Assembly (NCBI GenBank): GCA_963843525.1
Contig: CAWJKM010000002.1
Span: forward strand, 372,001-436,000
Source: DATJPR01 sp963843525
GTDB lineage: Bacteria > Bacteroidota > Ignavibacteria > UBA10030 > UBA6906
Length of the DNA: 64,000 bases
Direction: 5' to 3'
Position 1 is the first letter of the stretch. Every line of letters begins with the position of its first letter. The notes beneath the pieces were generated by a model that did no database searches, was not told the DNA's origin, and saw only the letters and a list, made by a program, of their open reading frames with translations. The translations under genes and the position numbers were made by a program. Positions 40,953 through 51,287 of the stretch are shown here, piece by piece.

Positions 40953-43295
40953 GTGACGCACTTTTTTTCCACTTTTTCCCCCGGTCTGGCCAGGCATAGG
41001 CGGAGAGTTGCCCTCATCATCTCCGTACTCGCGCTCCCGTCACTTCTTTTTGTGGTGCTCTCACTCCTGTTTCCTCCGCCCGCTCTGAAGCCGTATTCCC
41101 TCGCAGTGGAGGACCGGGATGGCCGGTTCCTGAACGCGTATCTGGCCGGCGATGGACGTTGGCGCCTTCGGACCGACCCCGCGGAGATCCCTGATCGGCT
41201 TAAAAAAATTCTTCTGCGGCGGGAAGACCGGTGGTTCTATTATCACCCCGGTGTCAATCCTGTCGCCCTCCTCCGCGCTACCTGGCAAAACCTCCGGAGC
41301 GGACGCCGGATCTCGGGCGGCTCCACGATCACGATGCAGATCGCGCGCATGCTCGAACCGAAACCTCGCACGGTTTGGTCGAAAATGATCGAGGTGTTCC
41401 GCGCGTTGCAACTGGAGATCAAGTATTCCAAGAAGCAGCTGCTCGAGATCTATCTCTCGATGGTGCCGTTGGGAGGGAATATTGAAGGTTTGAAATCGGC
41501 CTCTCTCCTCTATTATGAAACGCCGCCGGAAAGATTGAATATCGCGCAGCTCTTCGATCTCATCCTTATTCCCAGAGATCCCAACGGCCTTCAGCCGGAC
41601 AGGCACCCGGACCGCCTTCTCGCAGAACGGAAACGCCAGGCCCGACGATGGATCGAACTCGGATACTTCAGCCGCGAAGACTCCTCCGTTCTCTGGAGCG
41701 CTCCCGCCGGAGTCCGCCGTTCCTCACTCGGCCGCGAAGCCCCGCATTATTGCCTGCGCGTCCGGGAGCTGGACCCGGAAGGGGGGAATGTGCGAACCAG
41801 CCTTGCGCTTCCCGTTCAACAGTCTGTCGAACGCCTGCTCTCGGCCCACCTGCGCATGTGGAGTGCGAAAGGGGTGCGCAATGGAGCGGTCATCGTCGTC
41901 GACAATCGCACGAGAGATGTCCTGGCGTACGCGGGCTCCGGTAACTTCGACGATTCCCTGTCGAGCGGACAATTCGATGCCGCCCGTTCGCTTCGTTCTC
42001 CGGGGTCCACCCTCAAGCCTTTTCTCTACGCGATGCTGATGGACCAGGGGAGCCTCACGCCGAAGAGCAGGCTGCTCGATGTTCCCTATGACGCGGAAGG
42101 GTTCACTGCGGAAAACTACGACGGTACGTATTCCGGCCTGGTGTATGCCGATGATGCACTCCGCCGGTCGTTGAATGTGCCCATGATCCGGTTGCTCAAG
42201 ACAGTCGGAGCTCCCGCGTTCACCCGGTTCGCAGTGCAGGCCGGGTTCGGTTCGCTGGAGCGGCAACAGGCAAGGCTGGGATTGAGCATGATTCTGGGCG
42301 GCTGCGGCGTGACGCTTGAAGACCTTGTCAGCGCGTATGCCTCTTTGCCCAACGGGGGCGAATTCCGCCCCTTGCGCTACATCCCGGGCAGTTCTCCCGA
42401 CAATTCCTCCGGCCATCAGGTGTTCAGTCCTTCTGCTGCCTTCATGGTCACGCAAATTCTGACAGGTCTCAACCGTCCGGACCTGCCAAGCGGGTTCGAG
42501 TCTTCCCTCACTCTTCCGGCTATTGCCTTCAAAACGGGTACGAGTTACGGACGCCGGGACGCCTGGGCAATCGGGTATACGGCTAGCCATACCGTCGGCG
42601 TATGGATGGGTAACGCAGACAATACGGGAAATCCCGACCTGGTCGGGGGCAAGGCGGCGGCCCCGCTTCTCTTCGATATTCTCAACAGCGTCTCCCGCCA
42701 GGGGGAAAAGACCATCCTGCCCCTCCCGCAGGATGTATCCATCCGGCAGGTGTGCGCAGAGAGCGGAAAAGATCCGTCACCACGATGTTCGCATCGTATT
42801 GATGACTTCTATTCCGTTTCGAAGACCTCGCGTGATGCGTGCGACATGTGCCGGGAGTATTTGATCTCGCCCGACGGCATGATATCATACTGTCCATCCT
42901 GTGTCGGCCAGCATCCCTTCCACACCGTGACCATTGAGACGTATCCGCCGGAGTTGCTGGACTTCTGGAGGAAGAACAGCATTGCCTGTTCGATCGCGCC
43001 TCCACACAATCCTTTTTGTACCACTGTCGCGGCGGGAGCCGGACCGCCGATTGTAAGTCCCTCGGACGCGATGACATACTATCTCGTTTCCCCGAAGCAA
43101 CGGCTCTCCCTCCAGGCGGCTCCACTCATGGATGCGTCCACGTATGCCTGGTATCTCGATGACCACTACCTGGGCACAGTCAAGGCCGGAACCCGCTGGC
43201 TTATCCGGATCGGTGCGGGTGATCATAGTGCATGCTGTGTCGACGATAAAGGAAGGTCGAGCCGGACGCGATTCAGAGTGATCATGACAGGTTGA
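40953..43295 (+). CDS. pbpC: Penicillin-binding protein 1C (class A, transglycosylase-transpeptidase)
   Basis: A 780-residue bifunctional peptidoglycan synthase. One membrane helix (about 20-42) is followed by the GT51 transglycosylase domain with REDRWFYYHPGV and GGSTITMQIARML, then the transpeptidase domain with SPGSTLKPFLY (catalytic Ser), RSLNVP and KTGTS. The C-terminal 120 residues form a BiPBP_C/PBP1C-type domain. Translation starts at GTG. As in E. coli, the next gene encodes a bacterial alpha-2-macroglobulin, a pairing thought to couple wall repair to protease defence in the periplasm. Confidence 0.94.
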   Translation: MTHFFSTFSPGLARHRRRVALIISVLALPSLLFVVLSLLFPPPALKPYSLAVEDRDGRFLNAYLAGDGRWRLRTDPAEIPDRLKKILLRREDRWFYYHPGVNPVALLRATWQNLRSGRRISGGSTITMQIARMLEPKPRTVWSKMIEVFRALQLEIKYSKKQLLEIYLSMVPLGGNIEGLKSASLLYYETPPERLNIAQLFDLILIPRDPNGLQPDRHPDRLLAERKRQARRWIELGYFSREDSSVLWSAPAGVRRSSLGREAPHYCLRVRELDPEGGNVRTSLALPVQQSVERLLSAHLRMWSAKGVRNGAVIVVDNRTRDVLAYAGSGNFDDSLSSGQFDAARSLRSPGSTLKPFLYAMLMDQGSLTPKSRLLDVPYDAEGFTAENYDGTYSGLVYADDALRRSLNVPMIRLLKTVGAPAFTRFAVQAGFGSLERQQARLGLSMILGGCGVTLEDLVSAYASLPNGGEFRPLRYIPGSSPDNSSGHQVFSPSAAFMVTQILTGLNRPDLPSGFESSLTLPAIAFKTGTSYGRRDAWAIGYTASHTVGVWMGNADNTGNPDLVGGKAAAPLLFDILNSVSRQGEKTILPLPQDVSIRQVCAESGKDPSPRCSHRIDDFYSVSKTSRDACDMCREYLISPDGMISYCPSCVGQHPFHTVTIETYPPELLDFWRKNSIACSIAPPHNPFCTTVAAGAGPPIVSPSDAMTYYLVSPKQRLSLQAAPLMDASTYAWYLDDHYLGTVKAGTRWLIRIGAGDHSACCVDDKGRSSRTRFRVIMTG

Positions 43296-43334
43296 ATTCT
43301 CCCATACAGGATCCAGCACATCTCCAGGTGACCA

Positions 43335-46300
43335 ATGTGCAACCCCCGTGTTTTTCTCCTCGCGTTTGTCGTGTGCGTATCTGCTTTCTCCTGTTCCACA
43401 CAGGACGCCACAAAAGTCAGGGTCGTCTCACCTCTTCCTTCCGGCATCGTCGGGAGGGATACGACACTGTCATTTACATTCTCCCGCGGGATGGTGCCGG
43501 TCGACTCATTGAACGTTTGGAGCGCTGCGCCGCTGATAGAATTCAGCCCTGCCCTTCCGGGCAAATTTGTCTGGGAGGATACGACGAGGCTGCTGTTCAG
43601 TCCCGACGGACCGCTCCCGGGCGACGCCAGAATCACCGGGAGATTCAATAAGACACTCCTTGTCGAAATGGCGAATGCCGCAGGGTTCGCCGGTCCCGAA
43701 GAATTCCAGTTTTCCACAATGCCCTTCACGCTGCGTGGCGCGGAGTTTTTCTACGATCGTCTTGCCGAATCGCGGACGGTCGGGATCAAAGCGAATCTCG
43801 AGTTCAGTTACGATGTCGATCCCCAGGATCTCACCGGAAAGCTGAATGTCTCGATCGACGGGGTTGCCCAGCAGGGGATCCGGGTAATGAGCACGCAACG
43901 CAATCGTGTCATTCCGGTGGAACTGGGAGCGGCATCGCAAACAGACAGGGAGAGGAAGATCAGTGTCTCTGTCGCCGGCGATCTTCTCTCGCCCGAGACG
44001 AACACAAAGATCACCGTGGATCGGCCTCTCGAGTTCACCCTTCCGCCGCTGGGAGAACTCAGGATCTACGGGCATGACGCAGGGTTCGATGGCGTTGAGG
44101 GCTACATCAAAGTCCGCACCTCCCAGGAGGTCGATCCCGCCTCTGTGAAATCGTCCGTTCACCTTGAGCCAAACGTCGACTTCTCCGTGACCTCCGCGGG
44201 ATCATGGTTCACCATCCGGGCGAACTTCCAGCCCGGGACAACAGTGCGCATGACCATAGCCCCCGGGCTGCAGAGCTACATCGGCGGGAAGACCCAGAAC
44301 GCCTACGAAGCGGATGTGTTCATCGGCAGTCTGGCCCCGTCCTTCCGGTTTGCGTCGGAATCGGGCGTCTACATGCTGCTGGGAGGGGAAAAGAAACTGG
44401 AAATCGTAACGGTGAACCTTCCCAAACTCCTCGTCAAAGTCAGCCAGATCTTTCAGAACAACCTTGTGTATTTCATCCAGAACGGCAGATACTACGACTA
44501 CGATTATTCCTACAATGACGAAGATGAAGAGAACTCCTCTTCCCAGAGGAAATACCGGTATTACGTCGGGAATTACGGGCGGCAGCTCAGCGTCGACACG
44601 ATAAGCCTTGGAGGGACGGAAAACCATGAGGTGTCGACGTCTCTCGGACTCGACAAGTATATGCACACGGGGTACAAGGGCTTTTATCTTGTCGAAATTG
44701 CAGATCCCAAACAGCCCTGGCGGACGACGTCGAAACTCGTCTCCATCTCCGATCTCGGGATCATCGTGAAGCGCAATCCCGGCGGGGCGATGGTTTTTGT
44801 CACAAACCTCGAATCCACTCAGCCCGTCGCCGGGGCGACCGTCTCCCTCCTTTCCACGAACAATCAGGTTGTGGCTTCGGCAAAGAGCGATGGCGACGGT
44901 GTGGTCCGGTTTGCCGATCTCCAGGCAAAGGAGAAAGACTTCCCCCTCCAGATTGCCACCGTCGAACTTGACAACGATTTCAATTTTCTCACCTTCGACG
45001 ATTATCGCGTTGAAACGTCTCGGTTCGATGTCGGTGGGAAGCGGGAAAATCAAAGCGTGTACGACGCTCTGGTGTACGGCGACAGGAATCTCTATCGTCC
45101 CGGCGAAACAGTGGTGGTCAGCGGCATTATCCGCAACCTCACGGAACCCCTGCCCGCGGCGATGCCGGTGCATCTGAAAATCCTCAGTCCGCGGGGGAGC
45201 GTTGTTCGTGAACAGCAATTCCCGTTGAATAATGATGGGTCATTCGAGACCACGTTCCCAACACAATCGTCTTCGCTGACCGGCGAGTATCATTTCGAAC
45301 TCTCGACGGGCAACGGCATCTATCTTGCCTCATACAAAGCCAGCGTGGAAGATTTCATGCCTGATCGACTCCGGGTGAATCTTTCCCCCTCGAAGGAACG
45401 CGCCCCCGCGGGCAGTACCATCCGCTACGAGATTTCAGCCCATAACTTTTTCGGCCCCGCTGCAGCCGGTCGCACATGGCAATTTGAAGGGTCATTCGAT
45501 CCCATTCCGTTTGTCTCCAAGGCGTTCCCCGCGTTCCGGTTTTCCGACGATGCCGTGAAGACTACTGCGCTTCAACCCATGATGGCGGATGGCAAAACAG
45601 ACCAGAACGGGGGAGCCTCTTTCAGCATCACCATCCCGTCGGACCTTTCGACACGCGGAATGATGCGATTGCGCGGACGGGTCGCAGTCTTCGATGAGTC
45701 GGGCCGCCCCGTGTATCAGGGAGCGCAGACATTGCTGGACCCCAGGGCATATTACGTTGGGGTGCAATACAGCGGCCCATATTATGTCGCGCCGGCGACC
45801 CATCAAAAACTCCGGGTCGTTGCCGTCGACCCTGCCGACAGGGTTATCAAAGGGTTCCGGGCACACATCGAGGTGATCCGCTACGAATGGCACTCCGTTC
45901 TCCGACAGCACGGGAACGACAAGGCGTTCCGTTATGTGTCTGAACGCCGGGAAATCCCGGAGAGAAATGAAGTGGTTACCCTCGGGGATGGGCCGGTCGA
46001 TTTTTCGTATAGCGTGTCCCGCTCCGGTGAGTATGTGATTCGGGTATCGAAGGAGGGAGAAGTCGGGTACAATGAATTCTCCTTCTACTCGTATAGCTGG
46101 GGATCCACCGATGTCACCTCCTTCCAGGTCGACCCCGAGGCGCGCGTGGATATCGTTCTGGACAAGGAGAACTATGAACCCGGCGAAAAGGCCCATGTGC
46201 TGTTCCAGACGCCGTTCCCGGGGAAATTGCTTGTGACAGTGGAACGGAACGGCGTACTGTCGTATCGCTACCTCGACGTGGTCAACAACGCGGCCTCGAT

Positions 46301-48767
46301 GGATCTGCCGATTGAAGAGAAATTTCTCCCGAATGTCTATGTCAGCGCGGTCCTTTTCCGGAAGATTACGGAGCTGGACATCCCCTTGCTGGCAGGTCAC
46401 GGATTTGCCCCGGTCATGGTGGAGAAGAAATCCAATCGGCTTGATGTCACGATCAAAGCACCGGCCTCAATCCGGCCGAGAACTCAACAGACCGTCACCG
46501 TGGTCATTCCGGGGGAGAAAAATGTCGCCCTGACGCTCGCGGCGGTCGATGAAGGGATCTTGCAGCTGAAAAACTACAAGACCCCCGACCCCTACGGGTA
46601 TTTCTACGCCCGCAAGGCTCTGGAAACCGACACGTATGATTTCTTCAAAAATCTCCTTCCGGAACCGAAAAAGCAGATGAGTAGCACGGGCGGAAGTGAT
46701 GCCGAGCTGGGGAAACATGTCAATCCTCTCAGCGTGCAGAGGGTGAAACCCGTGGCGATCTGGTCGGGAATCAAGCACACGAATTCGTCCGGGGAGGTAC
46801 AGGTGACACTGGATATACCGGATTTCAACGGAGAGATCCGGCTCATGGCGGTTGCGTATAAGGGCGACCGGTTTGGTTCGGCCCAGCAACCGATGACCGT
46901 GGCTGACCCCGTCGTGATTACCCCGGCGTTGCCCCGTTTCCTGAGTCCCGGAGATTCACTCTCAATGGCCATCACTGCATTTAATACTACCGCCCAGCCC
47001 GCGGCCCTGAAGTTCGCTCTGAAGGTCAGTGGAGGCTTGACCGTGAGCGCGGCCCCTCCGTCGATCATGGTCGGGCCCAACAAAGAGGGGTACACCCTCG
47101 CCGGTCTCCGGGCGGGCTTCCGGCTCGGGAAAGCGACGGTGACGGTGTCGACCTCGACTCCGGAAGGAGAGATTGAGTCAACCACCGATCTCCCGGTGAG
47201 ACCGTCGTCGCCGCTGGTCACCGAGACGATTACCGGGACCATCGAGGCTGGTGGTACCGTCCAGCATCAGATCCCCGATGCGTATTACCCGGATAACCGA
47301 AGCGCCTATGTGACGATCAGCCCCTTTCCCGTGGCGAACTTTGCAGGGCGACTCAAAGAACTTGTCGGGTATCCGTATGGCTGTCTTGAGCAGATCGTCT
47401 CGAAGGCGTTTCCCCAGTTGTATCTGCGCGATATCGCCTCAATCATGGCCCCCTCTGCGCTTGCGAACGGAAGTCCAATGTACTTCGTGAACGAGGCGAT
47501 CGGGATTCTGGGGACGCTGCAAACTCCCGACGGGTCATTTGTGTACTGGCCGGGCGGTTCGTATTCAAATCCCTGGGCGACCGTGTACGCAACCCACTTC
47601 CTTGTGGAAGCGCGAAAGGCGGGGTATGCAGTCCCTGATGCCGTCATGAAACCCGCACTGAGCGCTGTGGCGTCCATCGCACGCAGCCGCAAGACGGAGG
47701 ATTACTACTCCTGGTCACAAGGAAAAACCGTCGTTCGGAGGATCGCAGACAAGAGTGCCGTGTACGCACTATACGTCCTTGCATCGTCGGCGGTTCCCGA
47801 ACGCGCATTGATGGATTTCTATCGCGGCGACAAAGCCCTTTTGACGCTCGACACGCGTTCCATGCTTGCCGCTGCCTACGCTCTTGCGGGGGACAGGCGG
47901 GCATATTTGGAGTTGATGCCCGGCAAGTTTGTCACAGAAGACGCGGCCCGGACGACCGGGGGAGACTTCGATTCGCCGGTTCGTGCCAATGCCATCATCC
48001 TGAACATGTTGCTGGAAACGGATTTAAACAACGTCAACATTCCCCAGTACATGGACTATCTCTCACGGCGCTACAAAGAGGACCACTGGTTCAGCACCCA
48101 GGATGATGCGTTCACCCTGCTGGCCTTCGGAAAGGCGGCAAGGATGGCCGCGGCAACGAAGATTGCGGGCAGCGTCAGTGCCGGCGGCAAGGTATTTGCG
48201 TACAAAGGAGGCAGCCAGCGGTTCACCGTGAATCCCTTCGGGGGGTCGGTGACCATAGCAACGCAGGGTGAGGGAAGGGCGTATTATTCGATCGTCACCG
48301 AAGGGATCCGGACGGATGGAAAGATGAACCTGGAAGACCGCAATCTCCAGGTGCGCAGGGAGTTCCTTGACCGTGCCGGAAACCCCGTGAGTATTTCTTC
48401 TGTGAAACAGAACGATCTGATCATCGTCCGCATCAGACTGCTTTCATCAGTCGATTTGCTGGAGAACATTGCGATCTCTGATCTTCTTCCTGCAGGGTTT
48501 GAGATCGAGAATCCCCGGTTGACCACGATGACGTCATACACCTTTGTGAAGGATGCATCGGCACCGGAATACATGGATATCCGCGATGACCGGATCAACA
48601 TCTTCACAAGTTTCCATCCCGGGGGCGCCAAACAACAACTGTTCTATTATGCGCTGCGGGCTGTTTCTCCCGGACGCTTTGCCTACGCGCCGATCGTCGC
48701 TGAGGCTATGTACAACGGCGAATATCATTCGGTGAGCGGGGGAGGGAGCGTTGCGGTGACGAGGTAG
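43335..48767 (+). CDS. Bacterial alpha-2-macroglobulin (YfhM-like) with intact thioester
   Basis: An 1810-residue periplasmic protease trap. The N-terminal hydrophobic segment ends in SAFSC, a possible lipidation site at Cys20, though the lipobox is not canonical. Macroglobulin beta domains fill the first 1200 residues; MG and alpha-2-macroglobulin family blocks such as DRNLYRPGETV, AVDEGILQL and VKPVAIWSG are present. The thioester motif GCLEQ lies at Cys1350-Gln1353, so covalent trapping should work. The last 300 residues hold the rest of the thioester domain and a receptor-binding-like domain. It pairs with pbpC 39 bases upstream. The stop is followed one base later by a heptad-repeat array. 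Confidence 0.94.
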   Translation: MCNPRVFLLAFVVCVSAFSCSTQDATKVRVVSPLPSGIVGRDTTLSFTFSRGMVPVDSLNVWSAAPLIEFSPALPGKFVWEDTTRLLFSPDGPLPGDARITGRFNKTLLVEMANAAGFAGPEEFQFSTMPFTLRGAEFFYDRLAESRTVGIKANLEFSYDVDPQDLTGKLNVSIDGVAQQGIRVMSTQRNRVIPVELGAASQTDRERKISVSVAGDLLSPETNTKITVDRPLEFTLPPLGELRIYGHDAGFDGVEGYIKVRTSQEVDPASVKSSVHLEPNVDFSVTSAGSWFTIRANFQPGTTVRMTIAPGLQSYIGGKTQNAYEADVFIGSLAPSFRFASESGVYMLLGGEKKLEIVTVNLPKLLVKVSQIFQNNLVYFIQNGRYYDYDYSYNDEDEENSSSQRKYRYYVGNYGRQLSVDTISLGGTENHEVSTSLGLDKYMHTGYKGFYLVEIADPKQPWRTTSKLVSISDLGIIVKRNPGGAMVFVTNLESTQPVAGATVSLLSTNNQVVASAKSDGDGVVRFADLQAKEKDFPLQIATVELDNDFNFLTFDDYRVETSRFDVGGKRENQSVYDALVYGDRNLYRPGETVVVSGIIRNLTEPLPAAMPVHLKILSPRGSVVREQQFPLNNDGSFETTFPTQSSSLTGEYHFELSTGNGIYLASYKASVEDFMPDRLRVNLSPSKERAPAGSTIRYEISAHNFFGPAAAGRTWQFEGSFDPIPFVSKAFPAFRFSDDAVKTTALQPMMADGKTDQNGGASFSITIPSDLSTRGMMRLRGRVAVFDESGRPVYQGAQTLLDPRAYYVGVQYSGPYYVAPATHQKLRVVAVDPADRVIKGFRAHIEVIRYEWHSVLRQHGNDKAFRYVSERREIPERNEVVTLGDGPVDFSYSVSRSGEYVIRVSKEGEVGYNEFSFYSYSWGSTDVTSFQVDPEARVDIVLDKENYEPGEKAHVLFQTPFPGKLLVTVERNGVLSYRYLDVVNNAASMDLPIEEKFLPNVYVSAVLFRKITELDIPLLAGHGFAPVMVEKKSNRLDVTIKAPASIRPRTQQTVTVVIPGEKNVALTLAAVDEGILQLKNYKTPDPYGYFYARKALETDTYDFFKNLLPEPKKQMSSTGGSDAELGKHVNPLSVQRVKPVAIWSGIKHTNSSGEVQVTLDIPDFNGEIRLMAVAYKGDRFGSAQQPMTVADPVVITPALPRFLSPGDSLSMAITAFNTTAQPAALKFALKVSGGLTVSAAPPSIMVGPNKEGYTLAGLRAGFRLGKATVTVSTSTPEGEIESTTDLPVRPSSPLVTETITGTIEAGGTVQHQIPDAYYPDNRSAYVTISPFPVANFAGRLKELVGYPYGCLEQIVSKAFPQLYLRDIASIMAPSALANGSPMYFVNEAIGILGTLQTPDGSFVYWPGGSYSNPWATVYATHFLVEARKAGYAVPDAVMKPALSAVASIARSRKTEDYYSWSQGKTVVRRIADKSAVYALYVLASSAVPERALMDFYRGDKALLTLDTRSMLAAAYALAGDRRAYLELMPGKFVTEDAARTTGGDFDSPVRANAIILNMLLETDLNNVNIPQYMDYLSRRYKEDHWFSTQDDAFTLLAFGKAARMAAATKIAGSVSAGGKVFAYKGGSQRFTVNPFGGSVTIATQGEGRAYYSIVTEGIRTDGKMNLEDRNLQVRREFLDRAGNPVSISSVKQNDLIIVRIRLLSSVDLLENIAISDLLPAGFEIENPRLTTMTSYTFVKDASAPEYMDIRDDRINIFTSFHPGGAKQQLFYYALRAVSPGRFAYAPIVAEAMYNGEYHSVSGGGSVAVTR

Positions 48768-48768
48768 A

Positions 48769-48824
48769 ATAGAAAGCAGTAAGAAGTAGGAAGAAAGAAG
48801 TAAGAAGAAAGATGTAGCAAGAAA
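48769..48824 (+). repeat. Heptad repeat array, 8 units (GAAGTAG type)
   Basis: Eight 7-base units: atagaaa, gcagtaa, gaagtag, gaagaaa, gaagtaa, gaagaaa, gatgtag, caagaaa. It begins one base after the TAG stop of the alpha-2-macroglobulin gene and uses the same unit family as the arrays at 28342 and 60146. Confidence 0.9.
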
Positions 48825-48849
48825 GAGGGCGGGTGCGATTCGGAAACTG

Positions 48850-48880
48850 TTGTCACAACTGGTGAAGGTTTTCGTATATT
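48850..48880 (+). promoter_or_regulatory. Possible promoter of the LiaI/LiaF-like genes
   Basis: TTGTCA, 19 bases, TATATT, about 50 bases before the ATG at 48931. The spacing is wider than in the other promoters here, so this is less certain. Confidence 0.4.
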
Positions 48881-48930
48881 AAAGGCGGGGGTTCGAACGA
48901 CCAATCACCTGTACAGGGCAAATCGCAATC

Positions 48931-49140
48931 ATGGACGAGTATTCAACACCATCAGATCAGACAAGCCGCGTCGAGAGGGATCGCCGGCGCGGTCGGGCAA
49001 CGGGCGGGATTATTCTCATTGTCATGGGGGGGCTGTTTCTTCTCCGTAATCTCTATCCCTGGTTCCGATTTCAAGACTACTGGCCGGTGATCCTCATCGT
49101 TCTCGGTGTCATTCTCGTCTGGAGATCCCGGGCGTCATAG
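48931..49140 (+). CDS. Small membrane protein with LiaI-LiaF-like TM region
   Basis: A 69-residue protein with a polar N-terminus and two hydrophobic helices joined by NLYPWFRFQDYWPVIL, the DUF5668/LiaI-LiaF-like TM hairpin with a W-P at its turn. Such proteins sit in the inner membrane and in Firmicutes take part in envelope-stress sensing; here the role is inferred. The next gene, 56 bases downstream, begins with the same type of TM region and carries a soluble domain, so the two are likely a functional pair. Confidence 0.75.
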   Translation: MDEYSTPSDQTSRVERDRRRGRATGGIILIVMGGLFLLRNLYPWFRFQDYWPVILIVLGVILVWRSRAS

Positions 49141-49196
49141 TCCAGTGGGGGAGATCCTCCGCAGGGTTCAGTGGACGAATTCGCAAAGAGGTTGAC

Positions 49197-50093
49197 ATGT
49201 CGTCCTCCCGTTTGTTTGTCAGCTCATTTCTTATCGGGCTTGGTGCGGTCCTTCTCCTGGGCCGGCTTGATGTTTCCCTTGGACAGTGGTTTCTCCTGAG
49301 CCGCCTGTGGCCGGTGCTCCTCATCCTTACAGGGATTTGGGTCATGGACCGAAAGCGGAAGCTCGGAAACATCCCGAGTATTCTCCTCGGTCTTGTTGTC
49401 GCCGTATTTTTCGGAGCCTTTCTCCAGCGGGCCTTCGCCGGCGAATGGAAATCCGCCTCCAATGCAGGTGAGGCGGAGGAATTTACGCGGCCCTTCGGCG
49501 ATTCGACGAGTCGCGGGGCATTTCGCCTGGAAGCCGGGGCAGGGACGTTCACCATCGGAGGTGCCACCGATGACCTCATAGTTGCCTCGGTCCATTCGAA
49601 CGCGGGACACTATGTTCTCCGTTCGGAACGGATCGAGCAGAGCGAAGATATCAGCCTTGTCCAGCAGGGAAGCCGTCCGATGTGGCTCTTCTCCCGGTCG
49701 GCGAACCGCGTTTCGGCGATGTTGAATCCGGCGATCCCGTGGGACCTCCACATCGACGTGGGCGCTTCCCGCATGGACCTTGACCTGACGCAATACATTG
49801 TGGAAAGGGTTGTTGTGGAGTGCGGGGTGTCGCAGATTCAAATGCGGCTGGGCGAAAGATCTGAGGATACGCGCTGTTCAGTCAAAGCCGGGGCATCGTC
49901 CATACGGATCCTGATCCCTCGCGCATCCGCATGCGAGATCGATGTGAATGCTCCGTTGTCGCGCAAATCGTTTACCGGGTTTGAGAAGACCAACAGCGGG
50001 AGCTATAGAACAGAGAACTATTTTAGTGCGGGGCACAAGATATTCATCACACTCGACGCAGGGGTGTCGAGCCTGATGGTCATCCGGTATTAG
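49197..50093 (+). CDS. LiaF-like membrane protein with C-terminal beta-repeat domain
   Basis: A 298-residue protein. Residues 1-85 hold about three hydrophobic helices with the LSRLWPVLLILTGIWV motif of LiaI-LiaF-like TM regions. From about 100 to the end there is a repetitive beta domain (GAGTFTIGG, ASRMDLDL, GVSQIQMRLG, KAGASSIRILIP, DAGVSSLMV), the toast-rack/DUF2154-type fold seen in LiaF and related proteins. It probably works with the small protein upstream in envelope-stress sensing or as an anti-regulator; no LiaRS-type kinase is next to it. The stop overlaps that of the convergent asparaginase-like gene by 4 bases. Confidence 0.8.
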   Translation: MSSSRLFVSSFLIGLGAVLLLGRLDVSLGQWFLLSRLWPVLLILTGIWVMDRKRKLGNIPSILLGLVVAVFFGAFLQRAFAGEWKSASNAGEAEEFTRPFGDSTSRGAFRLEAGAGTFTIGGATDDLIVASVHSNAGHYVLRSERIEQSEDISLVQQGSRPMWLFSRSANRVSAMLNPAIPWDLHIDVGASRMDLDLTQYIVERVVVECGVSQIQMRLGERSEDTRCSVKAGASSIRILIPRASACEIDVNAPLSRKSFTGFEKTNSGSYRTENYFSAGHKIFITLDAGVSSLMVIRY

Positions 50094-50581
50094 TGGTTTT
50101 TTTCTTCAAACACTCCGAGTGTTCGGTTCTTCCTGACATTCTCCCAGGTGAAGCACCGACCATTCATCGCAATATAGACCCCCACCGGCAGCGTTTGGGC
50201 AAATGCGAGCGCGCTTCCGAGATTGAACAATCCATCCGAGCTTCCAAACTTGTAGGGGACCATCGCGCCCGTGAGGACAACCGTCTTGTCAAGTTTTGCC
50301 TTGCCAAGAAACCGGGCAGTGACCTCCATGGTGTCCGTTCCGTGAGTGATTATGATACGCTTCTCACGGGCGTTCTGACAGGCACGGAGAATGCGATCCC
50401 GGCCCTTTCCGGTCATTTCCAGGCTGTCCACCATCATCAGAGAGGAGACCGCAACATCGACTCTGTTGCGTCCGAGCGAGAGCATCTCCCCGACATGCGT
50501 ACGATTGAAGAACAGTGTTCCGTCAATCTCGTTGTATTCTTTGTCGAATGTACCGCCGGTCACAATAATTCGCACAGACAT
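50090..50581 (-). CDS. Single-domain asparaginase-like protein
   Basis: A 163-residue protein matching only the N-terminal domain of L-asparaginases. It has the first catalytic block IIVTGGTFDKEY (Thr nucleophile in GGTF) and the second block ITHGTDTMEVTARFL with the Thr-Asp pair of TDTM, and ends after VYIAMNGRCF. The C-terminal asparaginase domain is absent and no remnant of it is in the adjacent DNA. Such one-domain proteins are found in many bacteria, so this is likely a genuine short family rather than a truncation; its activity is unproven. Confidence 0.82.
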   Translation of the reverse strand: MSVRIIVTGGTFDKEYNEIDGTLFFNRTHVGEMLSLGRNRVDVAVSSLMMVDSLEMTGKGRDRILRACQNAREKRIIITHGTDTMEVTARFLGKAKLDKTVVLTGAMVPYKFGSSDGLFNLGSALAFAQTLPVGVYIAMNGRCFTWENVRKNRTLGVFEEKNH

Positions 50582-50774
50582 GGGTGTTACTCTACGGAGT
50601 GTGCAGGAGGGGGATCTTCGGTTTCGAACAGTGTACGAAGGAATCTTCTTCAGTGCAACGGCCTGTCCTGGACTGCTGCGGCAAAAGCGGAACTTTGCGG
50701 CCGCTTTTGAGAGTTAAACTTGGTATCCCGTTGGTGTGTCCAAGACTCACATTTCCATCAAGGAGGGTTAATCC

Positions 50775-51125
50775 ATGAAGAATGTTCGTGCTGTGATTGT
50801 CTTGCTTGCGGTAGGCATTGCCGTTTCCTGTGCCCAGGAACAACCGCCGGCCAACGCACAGACCAAAACACCGGTGATCACCAAACGTCAGCTCAATCAA
50901 CGGGCGAGAATCCGTCAGGGCGTGCGCAGCGGGGAGCTCACGAAGGGGGAAGCCGCGAGGCTGCGGGGAAAAGAACGCAAGATTCAGGCGGAAAAGAAAA
51001 TCGCGAAATCGGATGGCGTTGTGACGCCGGCCGAACGTCACCGGATCAAGAAACAGGAAAACAAAACGAGCAGGGATATCTACCGGCTGAAACACAACAA
51101 GCGTGAACGTCCACGGGCAAAGTGA
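50775..51125 (+). CDS. Small exported basic protein, probable lipoprotein
   Basis: A 116-residue protein. The N-terminal LLAVGIAVSCAQ gives a possible lipidation Cys at 19. The mature part is highly basic and helical, with two related blocks (RIRQGVRSGELTKGEAARLRGKERKI and KIAKSDGVVTPAERHRIKKQENKTSRDIYRLKHNK). This repeated GELT/GVVT pattern is common in small periplasmic proteins of Proteobacteria and Bacteroidota, with no known function. AAGGAGGG lies before the ATG. Isolated between convergent and divergent genes. Confidence 0.75.
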   Translation: MKNVRAVIVLLAVGIAVSCAQEQPPANAQTKTPVITKRQLNQRARIRQGVRSGELTKGEAARLRGKERKIQAEKKIAKSDGVVTPAERHRIKKQENKTSRDIYRLKHNKRERPRAK

Positions 51126-51287
51126 CGTAGGCGGAGCGATTCCTCCGGCCGTGCGGTGAACGCTTGCGACATCCACGCGCCTGAGCGGCAAGACCTTCGC
51201 CGGCCGGATGCACCCTGCCGGGGCACTTCAGATGATCGTCTCTCGCACCGGGGGTGTCAGGAATGCTGTCCGGGTCCACCCGAGCTC

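Noticed and set aside
50090..50581. Truncated asparaginase pseudogene
   Set aside because: No remnant of the second domain exists nearby, the catalytic residues are intact, and one-domain proteins of this size are a known group.
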